Assembly: GCA_020846575.1 (NCBI GenBank)
Contig: JADLDQ010000343.1
Coordinates: 1-11,047, forward strand
DNA: 11,047 bases
Source of the DNA: Burkholderiales bacterium
GTDB lineage: Bacteria > Pseudomonadota > Gammaproteobacteria > Burkholderiales > SG8-39
Direction of reading: 5' to 3'
The notes under the pieces are model-generated. The model was not told the DNA's origin and did not search any database. It saw only the letters and a list, made by a program, of their open reading frames with translations. The position numbers and the translations under genes were made by a program. This document shows positions 1 to 9,781 of the stretch, piece after piece. Every line of letters begins with the position of its first letter. Within the stretch, counting starts at the first letter, position 1.

Positions 1-3258
<3,258 letters not shown>

Positions 3259-3416
3259 CGAGCCATTATCGCATCGGGACCAGGCGAGCCCGGGTGCAGC
3301 GCGGGATCGCGCGCGGGTGGCGCTCAACTTTCTGATACAACGGAATAATCCGCTTGCTTCCCGGGTACATCGACGGCGCTATCAAGGTGGTGTAGCTTGG
3401 CGCAAACGGAGGTTTC

Positions 3417-3662
3417 GTGGCACGCAAGTCGCCGTCGTGGAAGACAATCCCCGAGAGCGCCCGCGCCTCGCTCGGCTTCCCGCCGGCAACTTGCGATGAG
3501 TTGGAAAAGCTCGCGGCGGCGAAGAGCGTTTCCATGGCGTGGGCGATGCGGGAAGCAGGGACGAGGTATGTGGCCGATCAATGGCCGCGGCTCGCCGAGA
3601 ACCGACACCGGGAGAGGCGTCGATGGTCATCGAGCCCGCGCAGCATGGAGGGATCGACGTGA
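3417..3662 (+). CDS. Small hypothetical protein, ribbon-helix-helix-like
   Basis: An 81-residue ORF starting at GTG 3417, preceded by GGAGG at 3408-3412 (4-base spacing). The central part, DELEKLAAAKSVSMAWAMRE followed by AGTRYVADQW, has the helix-turn-helix periodicity seen in ribbon-helix-helix (CopG/Arc-type) DNA-binding proteins: a hydrophobic helix, a turn with Ser, then a second helix ending in Tyr/Val. This resemblance is judged by eye only. The last 25 residues are Arg/Ser-rich and look less protein-like, so the original reading frame may have decayed near its end. The stop overlaps the GTG of the next small ORF (GTGA at 3659-3662), an arrangement typical of coupled translation and of small toxin-antitoxin or regulator pairs, though no toxin is recognised. 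Codon third positions are less GC-rich than in the flanking large genes, which fits transferred or decaying DNA. Confidence 0.45.
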   Translation: MARKSPSWKTIPESARASLGFPPATCDELEKLAAAKSVSMAWAMREAGTRYVADQWPRLAENRHRERRRWSSSPRSMEGST

Positions 3663-3901
3663 AAGCCACGCGGCACTGCCTGCCTGGTGCAGCGACTGGC
3701 GCTTGGAGCGATGCGAGCGATCGCCGCCCGCGGCTCGTGCTGCGCGGCATCGAGGACCAAGTGACTGGCGAGCGGGGCGCGAGGACCGGATACGGTGCAG
3801 TTATCGAAGAGGCGGACCAGAGCATCGACGCTTCCACGACCAGGCGATTGCGGGTGGATTTGCGTGAGAGGCCGAGTGCGCTTCTCGATCACGTTGTTTG
3901 A
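3659..3901 (+). CDS. Small hypothetical ORF overlapping the RHH-like gene
   Basis: An 80-residue ORF from GTG 3659, preceded by GGAGGG at 3647-3652 (6-base spacing), to TGA 3899-3901. The start overlaps the stop of the preceding ORF by four bases. I do not recognise the protein. It begins MKATRHCLPG and ends LRERPSALLDHVV, is rich in Arg, Asp and Ala, and has no obvious membrane segment or signal peptide. Its codon third positions are clearly less GC-biased than those of the large genes here. The frame is also open upstream of this GTG (an ATG exists at 3539), so the ORF may simply be spacer DNA that happens to be open. The ribosome binding site and GTGA overlap are the only positive arguments for translation. 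Confidence 0.22.
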   Translation: MKATRHCLPGAATGAWSDASDRRPRLVLRGIEDQVTGERGARTGYGAVIEEADQSIDASTTRRLRVDLRERPSALLDHVV

Positions 3902-3935
3902 ACAGGCGCTCGGTCGCGCCAAGGAGAGAAAGAGC

Positions 3936-4349
3936 ATGAAGAAGAAGACTTATCCGCTTTTCTATTCCGGCAAGAAGCAGCAGTTTGCACGGTCGGTGGC
4001 TGTTGGCGATCTGCTTTTTCTTTCGGGTATGAGTGGCCGCACCATGGAGACGGGTGAGGTTTCTTCCGACGACGTGGCGGAACAGATGAAAGTCGCCCTG
4101 GACAAGGTCAGGGCCGCTCTGGCGGAGGCCGGAACATCGATGGACAACATCGTGAAGAGCGTCATCTATCTGAAGCGTGCGCAAGACTACGACGTGATGC
4201 GCCGGACCGAGAGAGAGTACTGGACGCGGCATGCGCCGGGGCTTCTCGAAGAGCCGCCGGCCAGCACTTTCATGCAGCCCGTGTCGTTGAGCAAACCTGA
4301 CATGCTCGTGGAGATAGACATCATCGCCCTGATTCCGCAGGAGCCATGA
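3936..4349 (+). CDS. RidA/YjgF/YER057c-family protein lacking the catalytic arginine
   Basis: A 137-residue protein from ATG 3936, chosen because AAGGAGAG (3921-3928) sits 7 bases upstream and the homologous region begins just inside it. The fold is marked by VAVGDLLFLSGMSGR (residues 21-35), QMKVALDKVRAALAEAGTSM and NIVKSVIYL. Length and layout match RidA proteins, small cytosolic trimers. True RidA members hydrolyse reactive enamine/imine intermediates made by PLP enzymes, using an arginine in a PAR[ST] motif. Here the motif reads PAST (residues 108-111), so Ser110 replaces that Arg, while the later conserved Glu is probably E126. This points to an Arg-less Rid subfamily of uncertain function, not a proven iminase. 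GC content is about 57% over 3961-4200 (137 of 240 bases counted), well below the neighbours, suggesting separate acquisition. No PLP enzyme is next to it. Confidence 0.9.
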   Translation: MKKKTYPLFYSGKKQQFARSVAVGDLLFLSGMSGRTMETGEVSSDDVAEQMKVALDKVRAALAEAGTSMDNIVKSVIYLKRAQDYDVMRRTEREYWTRHAPGLLEEPPASTFMQPVSLSKPDMLVEIDIIALIPQEP

Positions 4350-4537
4350 CACGTGGGCGCTTCGCAGGCGAATCCGGCGTGCGCATCCGGCACCGACCCG
4401 TGGACCGACTCCTCAGTGCCTGCGTCCCGTTGCGCCGGTTCCGCTGCGAGGAGCCCGGCTGCGAGTGGCAAGGCAATTTGCGCGCGGCCAGCCATGTCGC
4501 GCTGAGAAGACGCGCGCGCCGCGATATTGTTGTATAG
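4346..4537 (+). CDS. Small Cys-containing hypothetical protein
   Basis: A 63-residue ORF whose ATG (4346) overlaps the RidA stop as ATGA, which would allow translational coupling. It is basic (many Arg). Its core, RHRPVDRLLSACVPLRRFRC followed by EEPGCEWQGNLR, carries C26, C34 and C39. The RFRC-x4-C-x-W-x-GNLR segment looks like half of a small zinc-ribbon. Similar short proteins with an additional N-terminal Cys pair are familiar to me from betaproteobacterial genomes, but I cannot confirm this without a search. The N-terminal CxxC expected in such a zinc-ribbon is not visible here in any frame. The copy may therefore be truncated, or it may use another ligand set. Function unknown. Confidence 0.45.
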   Translation: MTRGRFAGESGVRIRHRPVDRLLSACVPLRRFRCEEPGCEWQGNLRAASHVALRRRARRDIVV

Positions 4538-4623
4538 ACTGGCGGCGAAAGACTTCTTCCTTGAGCCGGCCTGGGGTTCGCAAAGACCCCGTTTCACGCC
4601 CTGTCTCGCGAGGGAGGCGCTGC

Positions 4624-6030
4624 ATGCGCGCTTGGCGGATCCTGCTGCTGCTCGTCTGGCCCTTGCTCGCCCCGGCGGCGGACGCACCGCCGGCCGCATC
4701 CGGCGCGGCGCCCGTGGTGGTGCTCACCATCGACGGCGCGATCGGCCCGGCCGTCGCGGATTACGTGCGCCGCGGCCTCGCGCAGGCGGCCGCGCGCGGC
4801 GCGCAACTGGTGGTGCTGCAGATGGACACGCCCGGCGGGCTGGACGCGGCGATGCGCGACATCATCAAGGACATCCTCGCAGCGCCCATGCCGGTGGCGA
4901 CCTACGTGGCGCCCGGCGGCGCGCGCGCGGCGAGCGCCGGCACCTACATCCTGTACGCGAGTCACGTGGCGGCGATGGCGCCGGCCACCAACCTGGGCGC
5001 GGCCACGCCGATACGCATCGGCATCGGCGGCGCCGCGCCAGACAAGTCCGGAGAACCGGCCGGCGCGGACAAGGGCGCCAGGCGCAAGGCCGGTGGCAAG
5101 AGCGAGGCGCCCGGCGCGGGGGCCTCGGGCGAGACGCTGGAGCGCAAGATGGTGGAGGACGCCGTGGCCTACCTGCGGGGTCTCGCCAAGCTGCGCGGCC
5201 GCAACGGCGACTGGGCCGAGCGCGCGGTGCGCGAGTCGGTGAGCCTCGACGCGGAGGCGGCGCTCAAGCTCAAGGTGATCGACCTCGTCGTCCCGGACGT
5301 GTCAGCGCTCCTGGAACGGCTGAACGGGCGCAAGCTCTCCGCGGGCGGCAAGGAGCACTTACTCGCCACCGCGGGCGTGACGCCGGTGCGCCTCGATCCG
5401 GACGCGCGCTCCCGGTTCCTCGCCATCATCACCGACCCGAGCGTCGCCTATATCCTGGTGCTCTTGGGAATCTACGCGCTGATGTTCGAATTCATGAACC
5501 CGGGGCTCATCATGCCCGGGGTGGTGGGGGCGATCGCGCTGGTGATCGCCCTGTACGCCTTCCATCTGCTGCCGGTGAACTACGCGGGACTCGCGCTCAT
5601 GCTGCTCGGGATCGCCTTCATGGTGGCCGAAGCGTTCGTGCCGGCCTGGGGCTCGCTCGGCGCCGGTGGCATCATCGCGTTCATCATCGGGTCAACCATG
5701 CTGATAGACACCGACGTGCCGGACTTCGACGTGCCGCTCGCCCTCATCCTCGGCTTCGCCGCGGCGAGCGCCGCATTCCTCGTCTTCGCGCTGGGCTACG
5801 TGTTCCGCTCGCGCAGGCGCCCGGTGGTGAGCGGGCGCGAGGAGCTGATCGGCGCGAGCGGCGAGGTCCTCGAGGACTTCGAGCGCGAGGGCATGGCGCG
5901 GGTGCGAAGCGAACTGTGGCGGGTGAAGTGCGCGCAGCCGCTCACGGCCGGGACGCGGGTGCGCGTCACCGGGATGCAGGGACTGGTGCTGGATGTCAGA
6001 CCGGAAAACGCGACGGAGGGCTCGCCATGA
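4624..6030 (+). CDS. nfeD: NfeD family membrane-bound serine protease (long form, ClpP-like domain)
   Basis: A 468-residue protein. ATG 4624 is chosen because GGGAGG (4612-4617) lies 6 bases upstream and a signal peptide starts directly (MRAWRILLLLVWPLLAPAAD, cleavage near residue 19). Residues 30-225 form a ClpP-like (S49-related) domain with MDTPGG (67-72) and RAASAGTY. S104 is the likely nucleophile and K175 (LERKMVED) the likely base, by analogy with the Ser-Lys dyad of archaeal PH1510. A Gly/Ala/Lys-rich insert (about 136-172) separates them. About five membrane helices follow (roughly 276-395), then a C-terminal NfeD OB-fold domain (about 404-459). In archaea this protease cuts the C-terminus of its partner stomatin, whose homologue is the next, overlapping gene. 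The role here is inferred: membrane protein quality control or raft-like membrane organisation. No distinct promoter was found in the 86 bases upstream. Confidence 0.95.
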   Translation: MRAWRILLLLVWPLLAPAADAPPAASGAAPVVVLTIDGAIGPAVADYVRRGLAQAAARGAQLVVLQMDTPGGLDAAMRDIIKDILAAPMPVATYVAPGGARAASAGTYILYASHVAAMAPATNLGAATPIRIGIGGAAPDKSGEPAGADKGARRKAGGKSEAPGAGASGETLERKMVEDAVAYLRGLAKLRGRNGDWAERAVRESVSLDAEAALKLKVIDLVVPDVSALLERLNGRKLSAGGKEHLLATAGVTPVRLDPDARSRFLAIITDPSVAYILVLLGIYALMFEFMNPGLIMPGVVGAIALVIALYAFHLLPVNYAGLALMLLGIAFMVAEAFVPAWGSLGAGGIIAFIIGSTMLIDTDVPDFDVPLALILGFAAASAAFLVFALGYVFRSRRRPVVSGREELIGASGEVLEDFEREGMARVRSELWRVKCAQPLTAGTRVRVTGMQGLVLDVRPENATEGSP

Positions 6031-6788
6031 CGCTCAATTTCATCCTGGGGTTCGCGCTGCTGATCCTGATCCTCGCCATCTCCGGGGTCAGGATCCTGCG
6101 CGAGTACCAGCGCGCGGTGGTGTTCCAGCTGGGGCGGTTCTGGAAGGTGAAGGGGCCGGGGTTCTTCATCCTCATCCCGGTGATCCAGCAGATGATCCGC
6201 GTGGACCTGCGCACCGTGGTGTTCGACGTGCCCCCGCAGGACGTCATCACCCGCGACAACGTCTCGGTGAAGGTGAACGCGGTGGTGTACTTCCGCGTGG
6301 TCGATCCCCAGCAGGCCATCATCCAGGTGGCCGACTACTTCACCGCCACCAGCCAGCTTGCGCAGACCACGCTGCGCGCGGTGCTGGGCAAGCACGAGCT
6401 CGACCAGCTGCTCTCGGAGCGCGAGAAGCTCAACATCGACATCCAGCAGACGCTGGACGTGCAGACCGACGCCTGGGGTATCAAGGTGTCCACCGTGGAG
6501 ATCAAGCACGTGGACCTGAACGAGACCATGGTGCGCGCGATCGCGCGACAGGCGGAGGCCGAGCGCGAGCGCCGCGCCAAGGTCATCCACGCCGAGGGCG
6601 AACTGCAGGCGTCGAAGACCCTGCTGGAGGCGGCGCAGAAACTCGCCGAGCAGCCCGAGGCGATGCAGCTCAGGTACCTTCAGACGCTGACCCAGATCGC
6701 CGGGGACAAGTCCTCCACCATCGTGTTCCCGTTGCCGATGGACGTGATCGGGCCGGCGGTGGAGTCGCTCGCGAAGAAAAGAGCTTGA
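6027..6788 (+). CDS. Slipin / stomatin-like SPFH (band 7) membrane protein
   Basis: A 253-residue protein whose ATG 6027 overlaps the nfeD TGA (ATGA), with GGAGGG at 6015-6020 inside nfeD. This is a classical coupled pair. The N-terminal hydrophobic segment (about residues 4-20) anchors it in the membrane. The SPFH domain follows, with REYQRAVVFQLGRF, GPGFFILIPVIQQM, VFDVPPQDVITRDNV and the VDLNETMVRAIARQAEAERE stretch typical of slipins. A charged coiled coil (about 175-215) should drive oligomerisation. The hydrophobic tail TIVFPLPMDVI (231-241) corresponds to the region of archaeal p-stomatin that its NfeD protease cleaves, so this protein is probably the substrate or partner of the upstream product. 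Stomatin-like proteins form ring or cage oligomers that scaffold membrane proteins. Length is normal and nothing looks damaged. Confidence 0.96.
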   Translation: MTLNFILGFALLILILAISGVRILREYQRAVVFQLGRFWKVKGPGFFILIPVIQQMIRVDLRTVVFDVPPQDVITRDNVSVKVNAVVYFRVVDPQQAIIQVADYFTATSQLAQTTLRAVLGKHELDQLLSEREKLNIDIQQTLDVQTDAWGIKVSTVEIKHVDLNETMVRAIARQAEAERERRAKVIHAEGELQASKTLLEAAQKLAEQPEAMQLRYLQTLTQIAGDKSSTIVFPLPMDVIGPAVESLAKKRA

Positions 6789-6807
6789 AGGGCGGGGCAG
6801 GATGTAA

Positions 6808-6825
6808 CCGGACCGGCAAGTCCGG
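6808..6825 (+). terminator. Small GC-rich hairpin after slipin (weak terminator candidate)
   Basis: A perfect six-base inverted repeat, CCGGAC at 6808-6813 and GTCCGG at 6820-6825, encloses a six-base loop and starts 20 bases after the slipin stop. No T-run follows, so it is not a textbook intrinsic terminator. It may slow RNA polymerase or protect the 3' end of the nfeD-slipin mRNA. Confidence 0.3.
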
Positions 6826-6997
6826 AAACAGGATGCCGGCGCACGCGCGCTGCATCGAGGGCAAGCCGGGCAGATCGCCGGCCGCTGTCCGACGCCCCGA
6901 GGGCCGTGGCCGGCCCAACCGGAATTTTCGTTCCGCGGCGATTGTTGGCGCTCGCACGGCGAAGCGCCAGCCCCCAGCGCCTGGTTGCACCGCAGCA

Positions 6998-7026
6998 TTG
7001 ACCGTTTGCAACGCGCGAATTAGTCT
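6998..7026 (+). promoter_or_regulatory. Weak sigma70-like promoter candidate for the hydroxylase-sox operon
   Basis: TTGACC (6998-7003, five of six -35 consensus bases) is separated by exactly 17 bases from TAGTCT (7021-7026, three of six -10 consensus bases). It lies in the least GC-rich part of the gap, about 90 bases before the GTG at 7114. The -10 is poor, as expected of a promoter that needs an activator. The call rests on motif match only. Confidence 0.3.
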
Positions 7027-7030
7027 CATT

Positions 7031-7069
7031 CCGGCTGCTCGTTACCGCTGCTCTTTACCGCTGTATTCG
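7031..7069 (+). repeat. Three imperfect 13-base direct repeats in the operon leader
   Basis: The stretch 7031-7069 can be read as three consecutive 13-base units: CCGGCTGCTCGTT, ACCGCTGCTCTTT and ACCGCTGTATTCG. Units one and two match at 10 of 13 positions. The block TTACCGCTG occurs exactly twice (7042-7050 and 7055-7063). The repeats lie just downstream of the promoter candidate and 45 bases before the first gene. They could be an operator for a regulator that binds direct repeats, or a leftover of replication slippage. Confidence 0.45.
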
Positions 7070-7101
7070 TTCGCTCCGATCAACCAGAAACAGCGCCCAG
7101 T

Positions 7102-7108
7102 GGAGGAG
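7102..7108 (+). promoter_or_regulatory. Strong Shine-Dalgarno fixing the GTG start at 7114
   Basis: GGAGGAG at 7102-7108 is followed by five bases and then GTG. No ATG lies nearby in this frame, and the [2Fe-2S] domain begins with the first residues after this GTG, so this site decides the start of the small subunit gene. Confidence 0.7.
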
Positions 7109-7113
7109 TCCTC

Positions 7114-7590
7114 GTGATCAAACTCAACATCAACGGAAGGCAACGCGAAGTCGACGTCGAACCCGAAATGCCCCTCCTGTGGGTGCTCCGGGACGTGCTC
7201 GACATGAAGGGAACCAAGTTCGGCTGCGGTATCGCGCAGTGCGGCGCGTGCACGGTGCACATCAACGGCGAGCCGGTGCGCTCGTGCTCCTTCCCGGTGT
7301 CGGCGGCGGAAGGCCAGCGGGTCACGACCATCGAGGGCATCTCGCGCAATTCGAACCACCCCGTTCAGGTCGCCTGGGTCGAGCACCAGGTGCCGCAGTG
7401 CGGCTACTGCCAGTCGGGCCAGATCATGGCCGCGGTGGCGCTGCTGCGCAAGAAACCCAATCCGACGGACGCCGACATCGATTCGGCGATGACCAACATC
7501 TGCCGCTGCGGCACCTATGCCCGCATCCGCAAGGCGATCCACGCCGCCGCGCGCACCAACCGCGGCGCCGCCAAGGCCGCCAAGGCATAA
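7114..7590 (+). CDS. [2Fe-2S] small subunit of isoquinoline 1-oxidoreductase-type molybdenum hydroxylase
   Basis: A 158-residue protein of the xanthine dehydrogenase family small subunit (IorA/CoxS-like). The N-terminal plant-type ferredoxin domain has C38, C43, C46 and C58 in GCGIAQCGACTVHINGE. The C-terminal helical domain has C96 and C99 (QCGYCQSGQI) and C130 and C132 (ICRCGTYARI). All eight cluster ligands are present, so it should hold both [2Fe-2S] centres and carry electrons from the molybdenum site of the next gene product. LLWVLRDVLDMKGTK (21-35) is typical of the IorA branch that works with a Tat-exported large subunit and without an FAD subunit. It has no signal of its own, so export as a folded complex with the large subunit is expected. 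Its TAA abuts the next gene's GGAGGG. The substrate cannot be read from the sequence. Confidence 0.95.
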   Translation: MIKLNINGRQREVDVEPEMPLLWVLRDVLDMKGTKFGCGIAQCGACTVHINGEPVRSCSFPVSAAEGQRVTTIEGISRNSNHPVQVAWVEHQVPQCGYCQSGQIMAAVALLRKKPNPTDADIDSAMTNICRCGTYARIRKAIHAAARTNRGAAKAAKA

Positions 7591-7604
7591 GGAGGGACAC
7601 GCAA

Positions 7605-9776
7605 ATGAAGAACGCATCGTTCAAGCAGTCCCGCCGCGACTTCCTCGCGAACTCCGTCGCCGCTACCGGCGGCCTCGCCATCGGCATGCACATCCCCTCG
7701 GCCGTCGCGCAGAAGACCGGCGTGCTGGAAGGCGCGGAGGTGAATATCTGGGTGGTGGTCAATCCCGATGAGAGCGTGGTGATCCGTTACGCGCGCTCGG
7801 AGATGGGGCAGGGCAGCATGACCTCGGCGCCGCAGCTGGTCGCCGAGGAACTGGACGTGGATTGGAGGAAGGTGCGCATCGAGTACGCGGACACCAACCG
7901 CCACGTGCGCCTGAAGCGCGCCTGGGGCGACATGGCCACGGTCGGCAGCCGCACCATCCGCACGTCCCAGGACTACCTGCGCAAGGGCGGGGCCGCGGCG
8001 CGCATGATGCTGGTCTCGGCGGCGGCGCAGCAGTGGGGCGTGCCGCCTGGCGAGTGCACTGCCGCAGGTGGCGTGATCACCCACGCGGCGTCCAGGCGCC
8101 GCACCACCTACGGCAAGGTGGCCGCGGCGGCCGCGAAGCTCGATCCGCCCAAGGACATTGCGCTCAAGGACCCCAAGGACTGGAAGATCGCCGGCAAGTC
8201 GCTGCGTCGCATCGACATCCCGGCCTCGGTCAACGGCGCCCAGCGCTACGGCGTGGACACCCAGCTGCCGGGCATGGTGTACGCGGCGATCACCAAGTCG
8301 CCGGTGTTCGGCGGCAAGGTGAAGTCCTTCGACGACTCGCGCGTCAAGACGCGGCGCGGCATCATCAAGGTGATGACCGTGGAGGGCGACGCCGTGGCGG
8401 TGGTCGCCGACAACTGGTGGCGCGCCAAGGAGGCACTGAAGGACGTCCAGGTGGACTGGGACACGGGCGCGAACGGCGGCGTCTCCAGCACCAGCCTGCT
8501 CGAGTTCTTCAAGGCAGGCCTCGCTGCGCCCGAGGCGGCGCTGCTGCCCAACCGCAAGGGCGATGCCGAGAAGGCGATCGCCGGCGCGTCCAAGGTGCTC
8601 GAGGCCGAGTACTTCACGCCCTTCCTCGCGCATGCGCCGATGGAGCCCCTGGGCGCCACCGTGCACATCCAGCAGGGCGGGCGCGTGGACGTGTGGGCCT
8701 CGACGCAGAGCGGCGAGGCGATGCTGGCCGGCGTGGCGAACGTTCTGGGCGTGCCGACCGACAACGTCTACTTCCACAAGACCCAGGCGGGCGGCGGTTT
8801 CGGGCGCCGCAGCTTTCCGGACTTCGCCCGGCAGGCGGCCCTGATCGCCAGGAGCATGCCGGTGGGCACGCCGGTCAAGCTCCTGTGGAGCCGCGAAGAG
8901 GACATGCAGCAGGACAACTACCGGCCGCTCGCGATGTACCGGCTGAAGGCGGGTATCGACGCATCCGGGCACGTGGTCGCTTGGACCACGCGCATCGCCT
9001 CGGGGTCGCTCGCCGCGCAGTTGCTCAACCTGCCGCTCAAGAACGGCGTGGACGGCCCGGCGACCGAGGGCTTCGCCGAATTCCCCTACGAGGTCCCCAA
9101 CCAGCGCCACGAGTACATCCAGAGAAGGACGCACGTGCCCATCGGCTTCTGGCGGACGGTGGGCTGGTCGCAGTCGCCGTTCGCCCGCGAGGGTTTCATC
9201 GACGAGCTGGCGCGCGCGGCCGGCAGGGACCCCTACGAGCTCCGGCGCGAGATGCTGAAGGACGAGAAGCGGCCGCTGGGCGTCCTGGATGCGGCGGCGA
9301 AGGCGGCGGGCTGGGGCAGGCCGCTGCCGAAGGGCGTGTTCCGCGGCATCGCCACCACCGAGCCCTACGGCAGCTTCACCGCCGCGGTGGTCGAGCTCTC
9401 GGTGGACGGCAAGGGCGGGGTCAAGCTCCACCGCGTGGTGCAGGCGATCGACTGCGGCTACGCGGTGAATCCCGACAACATCGTCGCCCAGATCGAGGGC
9501 TCCTCGGTGTGGGCGCTGACCGCCGCCATGTGGGGCGAGATCACCGTGAAGGACGGTCGCATCGAGCAGGGCAACTTCGACACCTACCGGCTGCTGCGCA
9601 TGCGCGAGATGCCCAAGGTCGAGGTGGTTATCGCGCCCACCGGCGGCTTCTGGGGTGGCGTGGGCGAGCCGGGGCAGGCGCCGTTCATCCCGGCGATGAC
9701 CAACGCGATCCTCGCCGCGACCGGCAAGCCGGTGCGCTCGCTGCCGCTCAAGAACCAGGGTTTCACGCTGGTTTGA
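7605..9776 (+). CDS. Tat-exported molybdopterin large subunit, isoquinoline 1-oxidoreductase beta-type
   Basis: A 723-residue protein from ATG 7605 (GGAGGG at 7591-7596, 8-base spacing). The N-terminus has a twin-arginine signal (SRRDFLAN, R10-R11) and a hydrophobic stretch ending PSAVAQ, with cleavage likely after residue 35. Molybdenum-cofactor features of the aldehyde oxidase/xanthine dehydrogenase superfamily follow: SEMGQG (65-70), the a/b hammerhead region (about 210-290, RYGVDTQLPGMVYA), QAGGGFGRR (394-402), GFWRTVGWSQSPFA (from 514), and the catalytic glutamate E688 in GVGEPGQAPF. These mark the IorB branch, periplasmic or membrane-face enzymes that hydroxylate N-heterocycles or oxidise aldehydes and pass electrons to cytochromes or other periplasmic acceptors. 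No CoxM-type FAD subunit is encoded nearby. The substrate is unknown, and neither isoquinoline nor aldehyde should be assumed. The stop lies only five bases before the proposed soxX start, indicating one transcript. Confidence 0.95.
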   Translation: MKNASFKQSRRDFLANSVAATGGLAIGMHIPSAVAQKTGVLEGAEVNIWVVVNPDESVVIRYARSEMGQGSMTSAPQLVAEELDVDWRKVRIEYADTNRHVRLKRAWGDMATVGSRTIRTSQDYLRKGGAAARMMLVSAAAQQWGVPPGECTAAGGVITHAASRRRTTYGKVAAAAAKLDPPKDIALKDPKDWKIAGKSLRRIDIPASVNGAQRYGVDTQLPGMVYAAITKSPVFGGKVKSFDDSRVKTRRGIIKVMTVEGDAVAVVADNWWRAKEALKDVQVDWDTGANGGVSSTSLLEFFKAGLAAPEAALLPNRKGDAEKAIAGASKVLEAEYFTPFLAHAPMEPLGATVHIQQGGRVDVWASTQSGEAMLAGVANVLGVPTDNVYFHKTQAGGGFGRRSFPDFARQAALIARSMPVGTPVKLLWSREEDMQQDNYRPLAMYRLKAGIDASGHVVAWTTRIASGSLAAQLLNLPLKNGVDGPATEGFAEFPYEVPNQRHEYIQRRTHVPIGFWRTVGWSQSPFAREGFIDELARAAGRDPYELRREMLKDEKRPLGVLDAAAKAAGWGRPLPKGVFRGIATTEPYGSFTAAVVELSVDGKGGVKLHRVVQAIDCGYAVNPDNIVAQIEGSSVWALTAAMWGEITVKDGRIEQGNFDTYRLLRMREMPKVEVVIAPTGGFWGGVGEPGQAPFIPAMTNAILAATGKPVRSLPLKNQGFTLV

Positions 9777-9781
9777 GGGCC

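Larger units (their letters stand above)
6789..7113. other. Intergenic region between nfeD-slipin and the hydroxylase-sox operon
   Basis: This 325-base gap has no convincing gene on either strand. It holds the hairpin at 6808-6825 and a second one at 6901-6916 (GGGCC / GGCCC, six-base loop), followed a few bases later by AATTTT (6923-6928), which could help terminate transcription from the left. The right half is visibly less GC-rich (from about 6980) and carries the promoter candidate and the 13-base repeats, so control elements for the downstream operon most likely lie there. The mRNA leader would be close to 80 bases if the promoter candidate is used. Confidence 0.6.

Noticed and set aside
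3259..3935. Insertion sequence or prophage remnant in the lower-GC gap
   Set aside because: No terminal inverted repeats, target duplications, transposase or integrase motifs were seen; unusual composition alone is not enough.
3266..3937. Several minus-strand frames of 89-151 codons in the uvrA-RidA gap
   Set aside because: They overlap one another in different frames, lack ribosome sites, and give Arg/Ser/Pro-rich translations without motifs; at most the plus-strand pair in this gap is plausible.
4510..4540. TATAGA at 4533-4538 as a -10 box for nfeD
   Set aside because: No -35-like hexamer lies at 16-18 bases, and the match is only four of six, so it was not called a promoter.
6877..6913. 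CCGGCC / GGCCGG long-loop inverted repeat
   Set aside because: The 24-base loop and self-complementary arms make a specific structure doubtful; such short GC palindromes are expected by chance here.
5796..6998. A 400-codon minus-strand frame opposite nfeD and slipin
   Set aside because: It is antisense to two clear membrane-protein genes, has no ribosome site or recognisable motif, and has biased composition.
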